A stretch of 19,403 nucleotides of DNA from RGIG2560 sp964418385 (lineage in GTDB: Bacteria; Patescibacteriota; Microgenomatia; UBA1400; PJMF01). Where the stretch lies: positions 1 to 19,403 of the forward strand of contig CAYQLH010000009.1 of assembly GCA_964418385.1 (NCBI GenBank). Direction: 5' to 3'. The notes under the pieces were generated by a model that was not told the DNA's origin, did no database searches, and was given only the letters and a program-made list of their open reading frames with translations. Positions 6,206 through 13,211 of the stretch are shown one piece after another (position 1 is the first letter of the stretch; each line of letters begins with the position of its first letter). A program made the position numbers and the translations under genes.

Positions 6206-8599
6206 ATGGCGGAAGAAACGCAAGCAATTACTGGTAAACAAGATGCGGGCATGGAGCCGGTGGCTTTTGGCGATGTTGACGATCAGTCCGTTCCAGATGT
6301 GGAATCGGCGCCTTCTTTGAGTGGTGAGATTCAGCTGGATGCTTTGCAGGCGCAGATTGATCGGTTGTCATCGGATTTGCGAGAAAAAATTCAAAATAAT
6401 ACTGATGAATTGCTACAAAATGGTGATTTGAACACAAAAAATGAACATACGTTAACGCAAGATCATCCTTTGGAGACAGCAGTTTTTCCAGAGATAGAAG
6501 AAGCGGAGCGGGTGTACGAAACAACGCCTTTGACTTCGGCGGCGTCGTGGGGCTCGGTGAATGTGAGTCCAGATTTCACGCCTGATTTGACAGCGGTGGA
6601 GTCGACGGCGGAGGCGGCACTAACTCAAGATCCCATAGTGGAGAATGTGCCAGCAGTGGACGCGGCTGCGCCCAGCGCAACTATGGTTTTGGAAAATGCG
6701 ACGCCGGAAGAGACGTCGGTGCCGACTCAAGAGGAGACGACAGTGGCTCCAGATTTTGAGGCAGTGAATGCGGAGCAGACAGACGAATGGAGAGAAGTGC
6801 CAATGGAGGAGCCGGAGCAGAGTGCGCAGGGGGCGCCTCAGGCAGAGGAAGCGGCAGTGCCGCCAGTGGTACCAGTGCCAGAAACGAACTGGAATGAGCC
6901 TTTTGCGAGTGAGCAAACCGAAGAAGTTTTAAATACGGAAACACCGAGCGTTGAAGAGTCGGAGCTAGTGGCGACGGAAGCGCCGGCAGAAACATCAGTT
7001 CCAGCGCAAGAAGAGTCATCGGCGAATGGAGCTTTTGAACAAGCAGAAACGTGGCAAACGTCTTTTGCAGATGAATCGAGTGCGAATGAAACAGGCGTTG
7101 ATCGAGTTGGTCAAATGGACCAGCCAGAGTCGGTAGCGCTAGAGCCGCCAAGTGCCGGGACAGTTGATGTGGCTCAAGCTGATAATTGGTCAGAAACGCC
7201 AGCACCGGAAGCGGAGACGACGACAGCAACATCAGCAGAGGCAGCGGTACCAGTGCCAGAGTGGTCGTCGATGACGCAAGAAGCGAGTGAGACGACTCCA
7301 GAACACACAACTGTAGAATTTGGAGAAGCGCCGACTAATGCTCCAGAGGAGACGCTGTTTGGTGAAGCCATGTCTGCACAAGTGCCGGTGCCCGATCAGA
7401 CGGAAACGCCGGTCGAGACAGCCTTTGCAGCTTTTTCAGATCAAGGGCAAGAGCAAGAGCAAACGGAAACAGCGGAAGAAATACCGGGTTTGCGTGAGTT
7501 ACAACTGCGCCGAGATGAAGAGTTAGCGAAAGCGTTACGAGCGAAAACGTCGGAAGAAGAACCGGTTGCAAGAGCTATTGGTCAGGTTGAGATACCGAGT
7601 TTTGAGGCCACACGTCCGGAGCAAACAGAGACGTCATTGCCGGTAGCGGCTGAAGTGCAAAAACCGCAAACGCCAGAAATGCGACAGGCAGAAGAGTTGG
7701 CAAAAGCCTTGCAGTCGATGTCGCCAGAAGTTTTGGATAGAATTCTCAAACAGAGCCAAACGTCCGGAGCTGCTGACACAGAGCCAACGGAGACGTCAAC
7801 GGAGCTGGTGACACCACCGGCGCAGAAAAAGAAATCACGTCAGGGTTTGATACATAATATCGTGATGATACTGGTGACCACGGCGGCTTTGGGTGGCTTG
7901 GTTTTCGTGGCGGCTTTGGTGTGGTTTGGTAATTTTGAAGCCAATGAAGCAGCAAAAACGCTGACTGACGGTGAGGTAATTTCTGCTGACAAACCGACAC
8001 CCCCACCAGCGCCAAATGGTGAACCTTTGAGTGAGAGATTGTATCGCGTAGGCTACACGGTGAATTATACGTGGCGCGGCGGTGAGAGTGGCAAGATCGT
8101 GCGTACGGCAGAGATGCAATATCTAGACGGCACGATACGGATCCAGGATCCTGTTTTTGGGCGCATTTATTTGCTACGTGGCGGTGAGGTTTTTGAGATT
8201 GACGCCGTGAGCAATGAAGTGACTCAATTGCAAGACGCCAAGAGCGTGGAGGATGAATACCTGATTTTGTCGACAGAGCTTTTGGGTGAGTTGAAAGGTA
8301 GAGATAAGGAAACGTTACACGGCGGTTTGTACAAGGTGGAAATTTATGACAATTACCGAGTGTACACGTCGAATGACGAGTTACACTTTGTGCAGCGTTT
8401 GAGTGATGGTAAAGAATTTGAAGTGCGCACACTGGAGATGGGCGTGAGTGAAAACTTTGATAAATTGCCAGGAGAAGCGCCGACACCCGAGCTTCAAGCG
8501 ACGGATAGCGGTGACGTGGTGGCAACTTTGGAGCCGTTGACACCAGACGATGCGGTTTTGGGCGAGGTGAGCGCGGGGCAGTATTTGGTTTTTGAATAA
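6206..8599 (+). CDS. Large acidic single-pass membrane protein, 797 aa, unknown function
   Basis: I do not recognise a named family. Residues 1 to about 540 are low complexity, rich in Glu, Ala, Thr, Pro, Ser, Val and Gln, with loose motifs such as TSVPAQEE and AAVPVPE. Only short ordered stretches interrupt this: a likely helix at about 42-70 and two related helices containing ELAKAL near 438 and 497. KKKSR at 541-545 precedes one hydrophobic segment at about 552-574. By the positive-inside rule the long tail is cytoplasmic and the last 220 residues are exported. That exported part (about 605-755) looks like a compact beta-rich domain with many aromatic and charged strands. The whole protein contains no cysteine. 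Local GC reaches about 63% in the tail. The next gene encodes a protein of the same layout. Confidence 0.8.
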   Translation: MAEETQAITGKQDAGMEPVAFGDVDDQSVPDVESAPSLSGEIQLDALQAQIDRLSSDLREKIQNNTDELLQNGDLNTKNEHTLTQDHPLETAVFPEIEEAERVYETTPLTSAASWGSVNVSPDFTPDLTAVESTAEAALTQDPIVENVPAVDAAAPSATMVLENATPEETSVPTQEETTVAPDFEAVNAEQTDEWREVPMEEPEQSAQGAPQAEEAAVPPVVPVPETNWNEPFASEQTEEVLNTETPSVEESELVATEAPAETSVPAQEESSANGAFEQAETWQTSFADESSANETGVDRVGQMDQPESVALEPPSAGTVDVAQADNWSETPAPEAETTTATSAEAAVPVPEWSSMTQEASETTPEHTTVEFGEAPTNAPEETLFGEAMSAQVPVPDQTETPVETAFAAFSDQGQEQEQTETAEEIPGLRELQLRRDEELAKALRAKTSEEEPVARAIGQVEIPSFEATRPEQTETSLPVAAEVQKPQTPEMRQAEELAKALQSMSPEVLDRILKQSQTSGAADTEPTETSTELVTPPAQKKKSRQGLIHNIVMILVTTAALGGLVFVAALVWFGNFEANEAAKTLTDGEVISADKPTPPPAPNGEPLSERLYRVGYTVNYTWRGGESGKIVRTAEMQYLDGTIRIQDPVFGRIYLLRGGEVFEIDAVSNEVTQLQDAKSVEDEYLILSTELLGELKGRDKETLHGGLYKVEIYDNYRVYTSNDELHFVQRLSDGKEFEVRTLEMGVSENFDKLPGEAPTPELQATDSGDVVATLEPLTPDDAVLGEVSAGQYLVFE

Positions 8600-8625
8600 A
8601 GAGCCTGTAAGGTAGTAAAAAGGTC

Positions 8626-8654
8626 TTGACGAGTAGTCTTTTTTTGTTTACAAT
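8626..8654 (+). promoter_or_regulatory. Near-consensus promoter giving a leaderless mRNA
   Basis: TTGACG at 8626-8631, a 17-nt spacer and TACAAT at 8649-8654. Only 6 nt (AGTGGT) separate the -10 from the ATG at 8661, so transcription should begin at the start codon itself. Confidence 0.8.
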
Positions 8655-8660
8655 AGTGGT

Positions 8661-9668
8661 ATGCCGACGGAAAACGAAGCAGTGAAGTCGCCCGCGGCAA
8701 CACAAGGAACGTCTGCGGGAACGCCAGGCGCTAGTGTGGGTGTGGGCGCAAAATTGAGCCAAGTGGTGGCGCGGTTAAACCCGATGCAAACGCCGCCGGC
8801 TGCGGCTGCGTCTGCTGGTGAGCAGTCAGAAAACGTGGACAGCTTTGGTCAGGTGATCAGCGAACGCGATCGCCAGGTGAGTGCAGATACACGGCCTTTG
8901 CCGCAGTTTGTGAATGGTGTTTTAACAGCGCCTAGCTTGCCAGCGCCGAGTGAAACGCCAACAGTGGCGACAGTGTTGGTGAATCAGCCAGAAACAGTGG
9001 TGCCACCGGAGAAGAAAACATCACAAGTAGTGATGGCGATTTTGTGCGTCTTGGCGGTTTTGGCGGTGGGAGTAGCGGTTTTTTGGCTGTGGTATCGGCT
9101 TAATGCGCAAATTCTTTATTGGCGACGGGAGACTGAGGCGCGCAATGAGCAAATCCAGCAACTGCAAGTGGAAATTGCGGATGCGCGGGAGGAAAATCAG
9201 CAATCAACGGCGAGATTGCCGCTTTATATTGATCCCAACGGTTATTTTAGCTTTTACAAAGATATTCCCAGCTTGAGCGTGAAAGCCAGTGGCGGCGTGG
9301 CGCGTTTGTTTTATGGTGAAACAGACGGCGAAAACCCACTGGCGGGCTTTGTGATGACGATAGAGGTGCTGCCCACCAATGGTCGAGCCTTGGAGACAAT
9401 TGTTAATGCTGACTATGAGCACGCGGCCAACGGGGTGAATAACTCGGGGAAGCGCAATGAAAACATTGCGGAACATTTTGGCTTTTCATACGTGGCGTAT
9501 GAAGGCAATAGTGAGACGATCCATTATTATTTGCAAGATAAAGCGACGAGCAAACGCTACGCGAAGGTGAGTTATCGGATACGCGCGACAACTGATAGCG
9601 AGTATGATTACTACGACCAGACCGCGTTAAGCATCCTCATGAATCTAGAGCTGTACGAGATCGACTAG
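8661..9668 (+). CDS. Single-pass membrane protein with exported C-terminal domain, 335 aa
   Basis: No named family is recognised. Residues 1-118 are a disordered Ala/Pro/Ser/Thr-rich tail; KK at 118-119 precedes a hydrophobic helix at about 122-145. A charged, Gln/Glu-rich probable coiled coil follows at about 152-182. Residues 188-335 form a globular, aromatic-rich domain (GYFSFYKDIPS near 194, YEHAANG near 252, YRIRATTDSEYDYYDQ near 305) placed outside the cell if the N-terminus is inside. It ends in an amphipathic segment TALSILMNLELYE like those that close small alpha/beta domains. The only cysteine is in the membrane helix. Its architecture parallels the upstream 797-residue protein: disordered N-in tail, one helix, exported domain. 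The promoter leaves no room for a leader or ribosome site. I see no clear terminator after it. Confidence 0.8.
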   Translation: MPTENEAVKSPAATQGTSAGTPGASVGVGAKLSQVVARLNPMQTPPAAAASAGEQSENVDSFGQVISERDRQVSADTRPLPQFVNGVLTAPSLPAPSETPTVATVLVNQPETVVPPEKKTSQVVMAILCVLAVLAVGVAVFWLWYRLNAQILYWRRETEARNEQIQQLQVEIADAREENQQSTARLPLYIDPNGYFSFYKDIPSLSVKASGGVARLFYGETDGENPLAGFVMTIEVLPTNGRALETIVNADYEHAANGVNNSGKRNENIAEHFGFSYVAYEGNSETIHYYLQDKATSKRYAKVSYRIRATTDSEYDYYDQTALSILMNLELYEID

Positions 9669-9792
9669 GCTTGAAGCGAGATCTGCGAAGACATACTGGA
9701 GAGAGGTTTTTGTGTGGTTTAAGCGCGAGAGCGGGGGGTGTTTTTTTGGAAGTTGGCTAAGTAAATTTTCGTGGAGGTTTTTTGCATGTTTT

Positions 9793-9822
9793 TTGACGGT
9801 GTATACGTAAAATTGGTATTAT
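9793..9822 (+). promoter_or_regulatory. Strong promoter without an intact downstream gene
   Basis: TTGACG at 9793-9798, an 18-nt spacer ending in TGG, and TATTAT at 9817-9822. It matches the extended -10 style of the resident genes. Transcription would begin near 9829 and run antisense into the 3' end of abiH. Confidence 0.5.
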
Positions 9823-9840
9823 TTTGCACTTTTGTGGGTC

Positions 9841-9924
9841 ATGGATGGAGAAAAACTTGCATTTTTTGGTTTACGTGGCAATCAAAGTCAGTCATTTCGT
9901 CCATTTTGCTTGGTTTGTACAAGT
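9841..9924 (+). pseudogene. Possible 5' remnant of a resident gene cut by the island
   Basis: ATG at 9841, about 12 nt from the predicted start of the promoter above, opens a frame beginning MDGEKLAFFGLRGNQSQ. The frame stays open to 10089, but from 9925 it lies antisense to abiH, so only the first part can be original. It is too short to identify. An alternative is that the frame is chance and the promoter makes an RNA. Confidence is low. Confidence 0.25.
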
Positions 9925-10911
9925 TTATGTTTGTTGACTCTCCCTTTTCGCTTTAATAGCATTTTCAACATTAAAAATACTTCTTCCACAAATTATATGG
10001 AGTCGATCAATAATTTTATCCATATTTTCAACACCCCATTCTGTCAGCTTTGTTTTCTTTGCATCATCTTCGCAATTCATGCGATCTGAAATAGTTGTAT
10101 ATTTTTTCAGCGATTGTTCATAATCATATAAAAATAGATGCCTATTAACTGATTTTTCTAGCCATTCAATTATGGTGTTTCTCCACGTTAAATCAGATAA
10201 TCCTAATGACATTCCGAATACACAAATTGTATCAGCGTCTTCTATGCAGCTTAATGTTTGGCGAACGCGATTTGCATCATATTGCTTATTAAAAAATGGT
10301 TTTATAAAAGACCGTCTGAGTTTATCATCAATAGAGTAATTTGTAATTAACTGTTTTTCGTTATCGACTCCTAGTGCTGGATCTTCGAGTGTTCCGTGAA
10401 TATGAATAACTGAATTAATAAAAAAATTTTTATACGAATTTTTTAATAAAGTATCAAATACAGACGTATAATTAAAAGAAACAAATTTCATCTCCAAAAT
10501 ATTAGAAGCGTCCCTTCTTTTCATTATTGAATCTATATTTTTTGATACCCCACTATAAAAATTCGCAATGGATTTGCTCATTTCAGCACTTATGCTATCG
10601 TGTACCCTTGGATCTTTAATATTATTATAGAATGATTGCTCCTGACTTTGCAAATATTGACACATGAATATCTGGAAATCATTGAAGCATTGTATGAAAT
10701 CTGTTGCCTTTTGTAGTCTTTGTGCGTACTGACCCATTGTAATTTCAAAATCACTCCAATTGAGTCCATCGGAGTTTATGTCCTTTTTAAATTGTTTAAT
10801 AATTCCTGATTTACTTTCAGTTTTGACATACTTATCACAAACATTTTCATACTTGGTCTCCAACCCACAATTTAAATCAAATCCATTTCCAATAAGAAAC
10901 AATGTACTCAT
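9925..10911 (-). CDS. abiH: AbiH-family abortive-infection protein
   Basis: This 328-residue protein matches the AbiH family (Pfam AbiH), first described as a lactococcal phage abortive-infection protein whose mechanism is not established. Diagnostic parts are the N-terminal LFLIGNGFDLNCGL at 4-17, SFNYTS at 145-150, HIHGTLED at 170-177 with GVDNE at 181-185, and VFGMSLGLSD at 231-240. The spacing resembles other Rossmann-like, SIR2-reminiscent proteins that combine GNGFD, FNYD/T and HG motifs. No membrane segment or signal peptide is seen. The start lies 11 nt after the stop of the second hsdS copy with no strong ribosome site, so it is probably the last gene of that operon. One 60-nt stretch counted by eye is only 23% GC, the lowest sampled, and its codons are A/T-ending, which suggests a different origin from the neighbouring genes. 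Confidence 0.88.
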   Translation of the reverse strand: MSTLFLIGNGFDLNCGLETKYENVCDKYVKTESKSGIIKQFKKDINSDGLNWSDFEITMGQYAQRLQKATDFIQCFNDFQIFMCQYLQSQEQSFYNNIKDPRVHDSISAEMSKSIANFYSGVSKNIDSIMKRRDASNILEMKFVSFNYTSVFDTLLKNSYKNFFINSVIHIHGTLEDPALGVDNEKQLITNYSIDDKLRRSFIKPFFNKQYDANRVRQTLSCIEDADTICVFGMSLGLSDLTWRNTIIEWLEKSVNRHLFLYDYEQSLKKYTTISDRMNCEDDAKKTKLTEWGVENMDKIIDRLHIICGRSIFNVENAIKAKRESQQT

Positions 10912-10922
10912 AATTATTTTCT

Positions 10923-11014
10923 CTATCCAAAATACTCTTGCATCAAACTATCAAATAATAATTGAGCTTCGTCCAATGCTTTTTGAACTACAACTTTTGA
11001 TTTGTCGACTTGTT
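10923..11014 (-). CDS. hsdS: 3' end of a second type I specificity subunit gene (hsdS), interrupted by the gap
   Basis: Thirty codons run from the assembly gap to the TAG at 10923. The translated end is QVDKSKVVVQ...LFDSLMQEYFG; 24 of 29 residues are identical to the C-terminus of the complete hsdS at 11123-12274. This is the C-terminal conserved helix of HsdS that docks to HsdM. The 22 bases nearest the gap (10991-11012) are identical to 11191-11212, while bases farther away differ at many positions. It is therefore a diverged paralogue rather than a duplicated assembly end. Whether it belongs to a full gene or a silent partial cassette is hidden in the gap. Confidence 0.85.
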
Positions 11015-11024
11015 NNNNNNNNNN
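11015..11024. other. Assembly gap (10 N)
   Basis: Ten undetermined bases lie between the start of an unknown gene and the 3' end of a second hsdS. Since both are incomplete, the true gap must be much longer than ten bases. The round number suggests a scaffolding placeholder. Confidence 0.95.
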
Positions 11025-11055
11025 TATCTCTCAGATATCCAAAATTCGTAACCAT
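11025..11055 (-). CDS. First codons of an unknown gene running into the gap
   Basis: ATG at 11055 is preceded by the purine-rich GGGGAGAAGGGGAT and encodes MVTNFGYLRD before the N run. It starts 67 nt after the hsdS stop on the same strand. The beginning is reminiscent of DUF4145-type proteins, some of which occur as N-terminal domains or partners in type I restriction loci, but ten residues cannot establish this. Confidence 0.4.
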
Positions 11056-11122
11056 ATCCCCTTCTCCCCTGTTTTCCCTCAGTCACGCTGTCTCCGGACA
11101 AGTAAATTATCACTTTATGGCT

Positions 11123-12274
11123 CTAGCCAAAGTATTCTTGCATAAGACTATCAAACAGTTCCTGAACTTCCTCCAGTGCCTTTCGCACCGCAACTTTTGA
11201 TTTGTCGACTTGCTTAACAAACTCAGCAAATTCATTTTGCAATTCCATAGGCGGAACAAAAAACTCTTTTTCTTCCAATTTTGACTTGGATAATATCCCC
11301 TTTAATGCCATGTTAATATCTTCTACCAAATAGTCTTTTGATATCTTAAGTAAAATATATAGAAAAAGAATATTATACTGTTCTGGCACAACTGCATTGA
11401 TTTGCTGATTAAATGACACTCTCCTATCTGTGACGCAAACCCTACCGATGCTTGCCACACTTCCTGCAATACATGCCATCAAAATCGCATTCTCATCGAC
11501 TGTCCTGCCTTCTAACGCACCTTGTTCAGACAAATATTCTGAAGCTTTCGTTGGATGCAGTAACCCTGACACAATATTATCGGTTTTTATCCATTCTATA
11601 TATTCGCCATAGTACTCAGGCACTTTTCTTGAGGGCGTATTTCCAGTAATCACTTTGCAGGTACTTACAAGAGGCTTCTTATCATATCCAAATGGATTAC
11701 TTCTTGGGTCTCCAAAGAGCTCGACAAATCGGGCTTTGATAAGTTCATCCAGTTTTTCTAATTCTTGCCGCCTATTATCTATTACAAAACTGAGTTTATC
11801 CAGAACGGCTACTATTTCATGCTGCTTTACAATGTCATGGATACTAACCTTAACACCTGACAACGTAGCCTTGTTAAGCGTTTTTCCCATAACAGCTTTG
11901 TTTGTCCCTTCTTCCCAGTTTTTTCCGGAAAACATGTAATAGATATAATCAGGAAGGAGCTCCACAACATGCTTATCTCTGAATGACATAATCGCTTCAT
12001 TCGAATACATTGGTTCAGGAGTTATCGCTGTCTTACCAATAGATAACTTAAAACTCATTATGACCGTATTGGCCGGAATTAAGCTGATTCCGCTCTCATT
12101 CACAGCTTTATCTGACAGGTATTCCTTGGTTTCTTCAATATACTTACCGCATTTTGATAAATCTGCTATTGATATCCACTTGTTATCTTCAGAATCCCAA
12201 TACTCCGGGTTGTTTCTTGATGGCGTTTTCCCCATCTGAAGATCAAAAATTTCATCTAATCTGTATTCCATCAT
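11123..12274 (-). CDS. hsdS: Type I restriction-modification specificity subunit HsdS
   Basis: This 383-residue subunit chooses the bipartite DNA target for methylation and cleavage. It has the classical layout of two target-recognition domains separated by conserved helices: TRD1 at about 4-150, central coiled coil at about 151-188 (VLDKLSFVIDNRRQELEKLDEL), TRD2 at about 199-340, and C-terminal helix at about 343-380. Both TRDs contain the typical G.TPSR motif (15-20 and 211-216). The style, including the VELFGDPRSNPFG linker, resembles Firmicutes type I systems. ATG ATG at 12274 is preceded by AGGG about 8 nt upstream. It lies 40 nt after the Bro-N gene. GC (about 37% in one sampled line) is lower than the flanks. 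A second copy of its C-terminus lies downstream. Confidence 0.95.
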   Translation of the reverse strand: MMEYRLDEIFDLQMGKTPSRNNPEYWDSEDNKWISIADLSKCGKYIEETKEYLSDKAVNESGISLIPANTVIMSFKLSIGKTAITPEPMYSNEAIMSFRDKHVVELLPDYIYYMFSGKNWEEGTNKAVMGKTLNKATLSGVKVSIHDIVKQHEIVAVLDKLSFVIDNRRQELEKLDELIKARFVELFGDPRSNPFGYDKKPLVSTCKVITGNTPSRKVPEYYGEYIEWIKTDNIVSGLLHPTKASEYLSEQGALEGRTVDENAILMACIAGSVASIGRVCVTDRRVSFNQQINAVVPEQYNILFLYILLKISKDYLVEDINMALKGILSKSKLEEKEFFVPPMELQNEFAEFVKQVDKSKVAVRKALEEVQELFDSLMQEYFG

Positions 12275-12314
12275 CTATCATCCCTACAAATCTCAATTTG
12301 CTGAGATTATCCTT

Positions 12315-13187
12315 TCATTCTTTATCGTCCTCTTCAACCGCTACACCTTCAATTAATCCTGTCACCAGATTCTGAAGTTGTTTTGCATTCTGAGAAGTAA
12401 TCACCGGCTGACCTGTTCGTTCTTCAATCTCTTTTCTTGCATTGCCGGCAATCGTTCCACCTTCTTGCGCCACCTTCCGATTCTCGCTTAACCCAATTGG
12501 ATTCGAAGCTTTTGTGAGCTCTGTAGTTGTTGCCTCAGCTAACATATTTAACGCCAACTCCAGCGTACTCATGTTATCCCGCAAGTTCTCTTTTTTGAGA
12601 CCTTTCAGATTCTTATACTGTCTCGTCGACATACCGGACCACGCTCTTGTGACCTCATCTGTAAGAATTGCAAACTCTTTTCCTTGCTCAACGCCATGAG
12701 ATTTCCACTGATCTGTCAATTCTTTTCGTGCTCGAATCGTTTGTAATCTCTGATTGATCCAATCTGCATCATAACCAAGTTTTGCATATGTTTCCAAAGC
12801 TCTATCAATCGTTAATTCCGGGTCAATCGTTTCCTCTATTCGTTCGCGTCCTACCTGAGCTAGCCACATTTTAAACGGCTCTGCTTTTTTCGATGGAATT
12901 GACTGAATTAAACGCAGGAGTTGCTCTGTATTAGCCACATCCGTAAGTCTTTTCTTACCATCCTGAGCTGTCATTTTCAACTGGTGACAATTTGTAACCA
13001 GTTGACTACCTTCTTTTTTAAGTCGATTTTTCGTAACTTTCCAATAATTTCTGGCTCCATCTGTGTCGGGTTGTTCCGTTAATACACCGACAACATCAAC
13101 AATGGAAAAATACCATTCTTCTTCGTCTTCAACCCATGCTGTCCTTATGGGTTGGTTTTCAAATAATTGTATCTTGTCGTTTCTCAT
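12315..13187 (-). CDS. Bro-N/DinD-like protein embedded in the hsd operon
   Basis: This 290-residue protein begins with a Bro-N-type domain (about 5-115: PIRTAWVEDEEEWYFSIVDV, then a hydrophilic TKNRLKKEG and PFKMWLAQVGRERI). This fold occurs in phage antirepressors and baculovirus BRO proteins, usually with DNA-binding ability. The C-terminal half ends with GGTIAGNARKEIEERTG at 243-259, the block also conserved in DinD, a DNA-damage-inducible protein of E. coli. It sits between hsdM (24 nt away) and hsdS (40 nt away) and has a strong ribosome site GAGGTG 9 nt before the ATG, so it is co-transcribed with them. Comparable accessory ORFs inside type I loci include RhuM-like genes. A regulatory or damage-linked role for the restriction system is inference. 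Confidence 0.85.
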   Translation of the reverse strand: MRNDKIQLFENQPIRTAWVEDEEEWYFSIVDVVGVLTEQPDTDGARNYWKVTKNRLKKEGSQLVTNCHQLKMTAQDGKKRLTDVANTEQLLRLIQSIPSKKAEPFKMWLAQVGRERIEETIDPELTIDRALETYAKLGYDADWINQRLQTIRARKELTDQWKSHGVEQGKEFAILTDEVTRAWSGMSTRQYKNLKGLKKENLRDNMSTLELALNMLAEATTTELTKASNPIGLSENRKVAQEGGTIAGNARKEIEERTGQPVITSQNAKQLQNLVTGLIEGVAVEEDDKE

Positions 13188-13211
13188 AGCTTTTTCACCT
13201 CAATCATATCA

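Larger units (their letters stand above)
9669..9924. other. Junction between resident genes and the defence island
   Basis: About 255 bases hold no complete gene. There is no clear hairpin terminator for either the upstream plus-strand gene or the converging abiH. It contains a plus-strand promoter (9793-9822) and the possible start of a broken gene (from 9841), described separately. Composition shifts from the GC-richer flank to the AT-rich island within this stretch. Confidence 0.6.

Noticed and set aside
6681..7310. Minus-strand frame of 209 codons
   Set aside because: It is a shadow of the repetitive acidic region; Leu/Pro/Ser-rich translation with no domain features.
8600..8650. Possible terminator for the 797-aa gene (AAAAAG with CTTTTT around 8615-8645)
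   Set aside because: The stem is weak and A/T only, and the region is better explained as the next gene's promoter.
7746..8762. Long minus-strand frame (338 codons) opposite the 797-aa membrane protein gene
   Set aside because: It has no ribosome site, its composition is Arg/His/Ser/Pro-rich as expected from the opposite strand of a low-complexity gene, and it overlaps the sense gene's clear membrane segment and the next gene's promoter.
10923..11214. hsdS tail as an artefactual duplicate of a contig end
   Set aside because: The two copies differ at many bases and five of 29 residues, and are followed by different sequences, so they are real paralogues.
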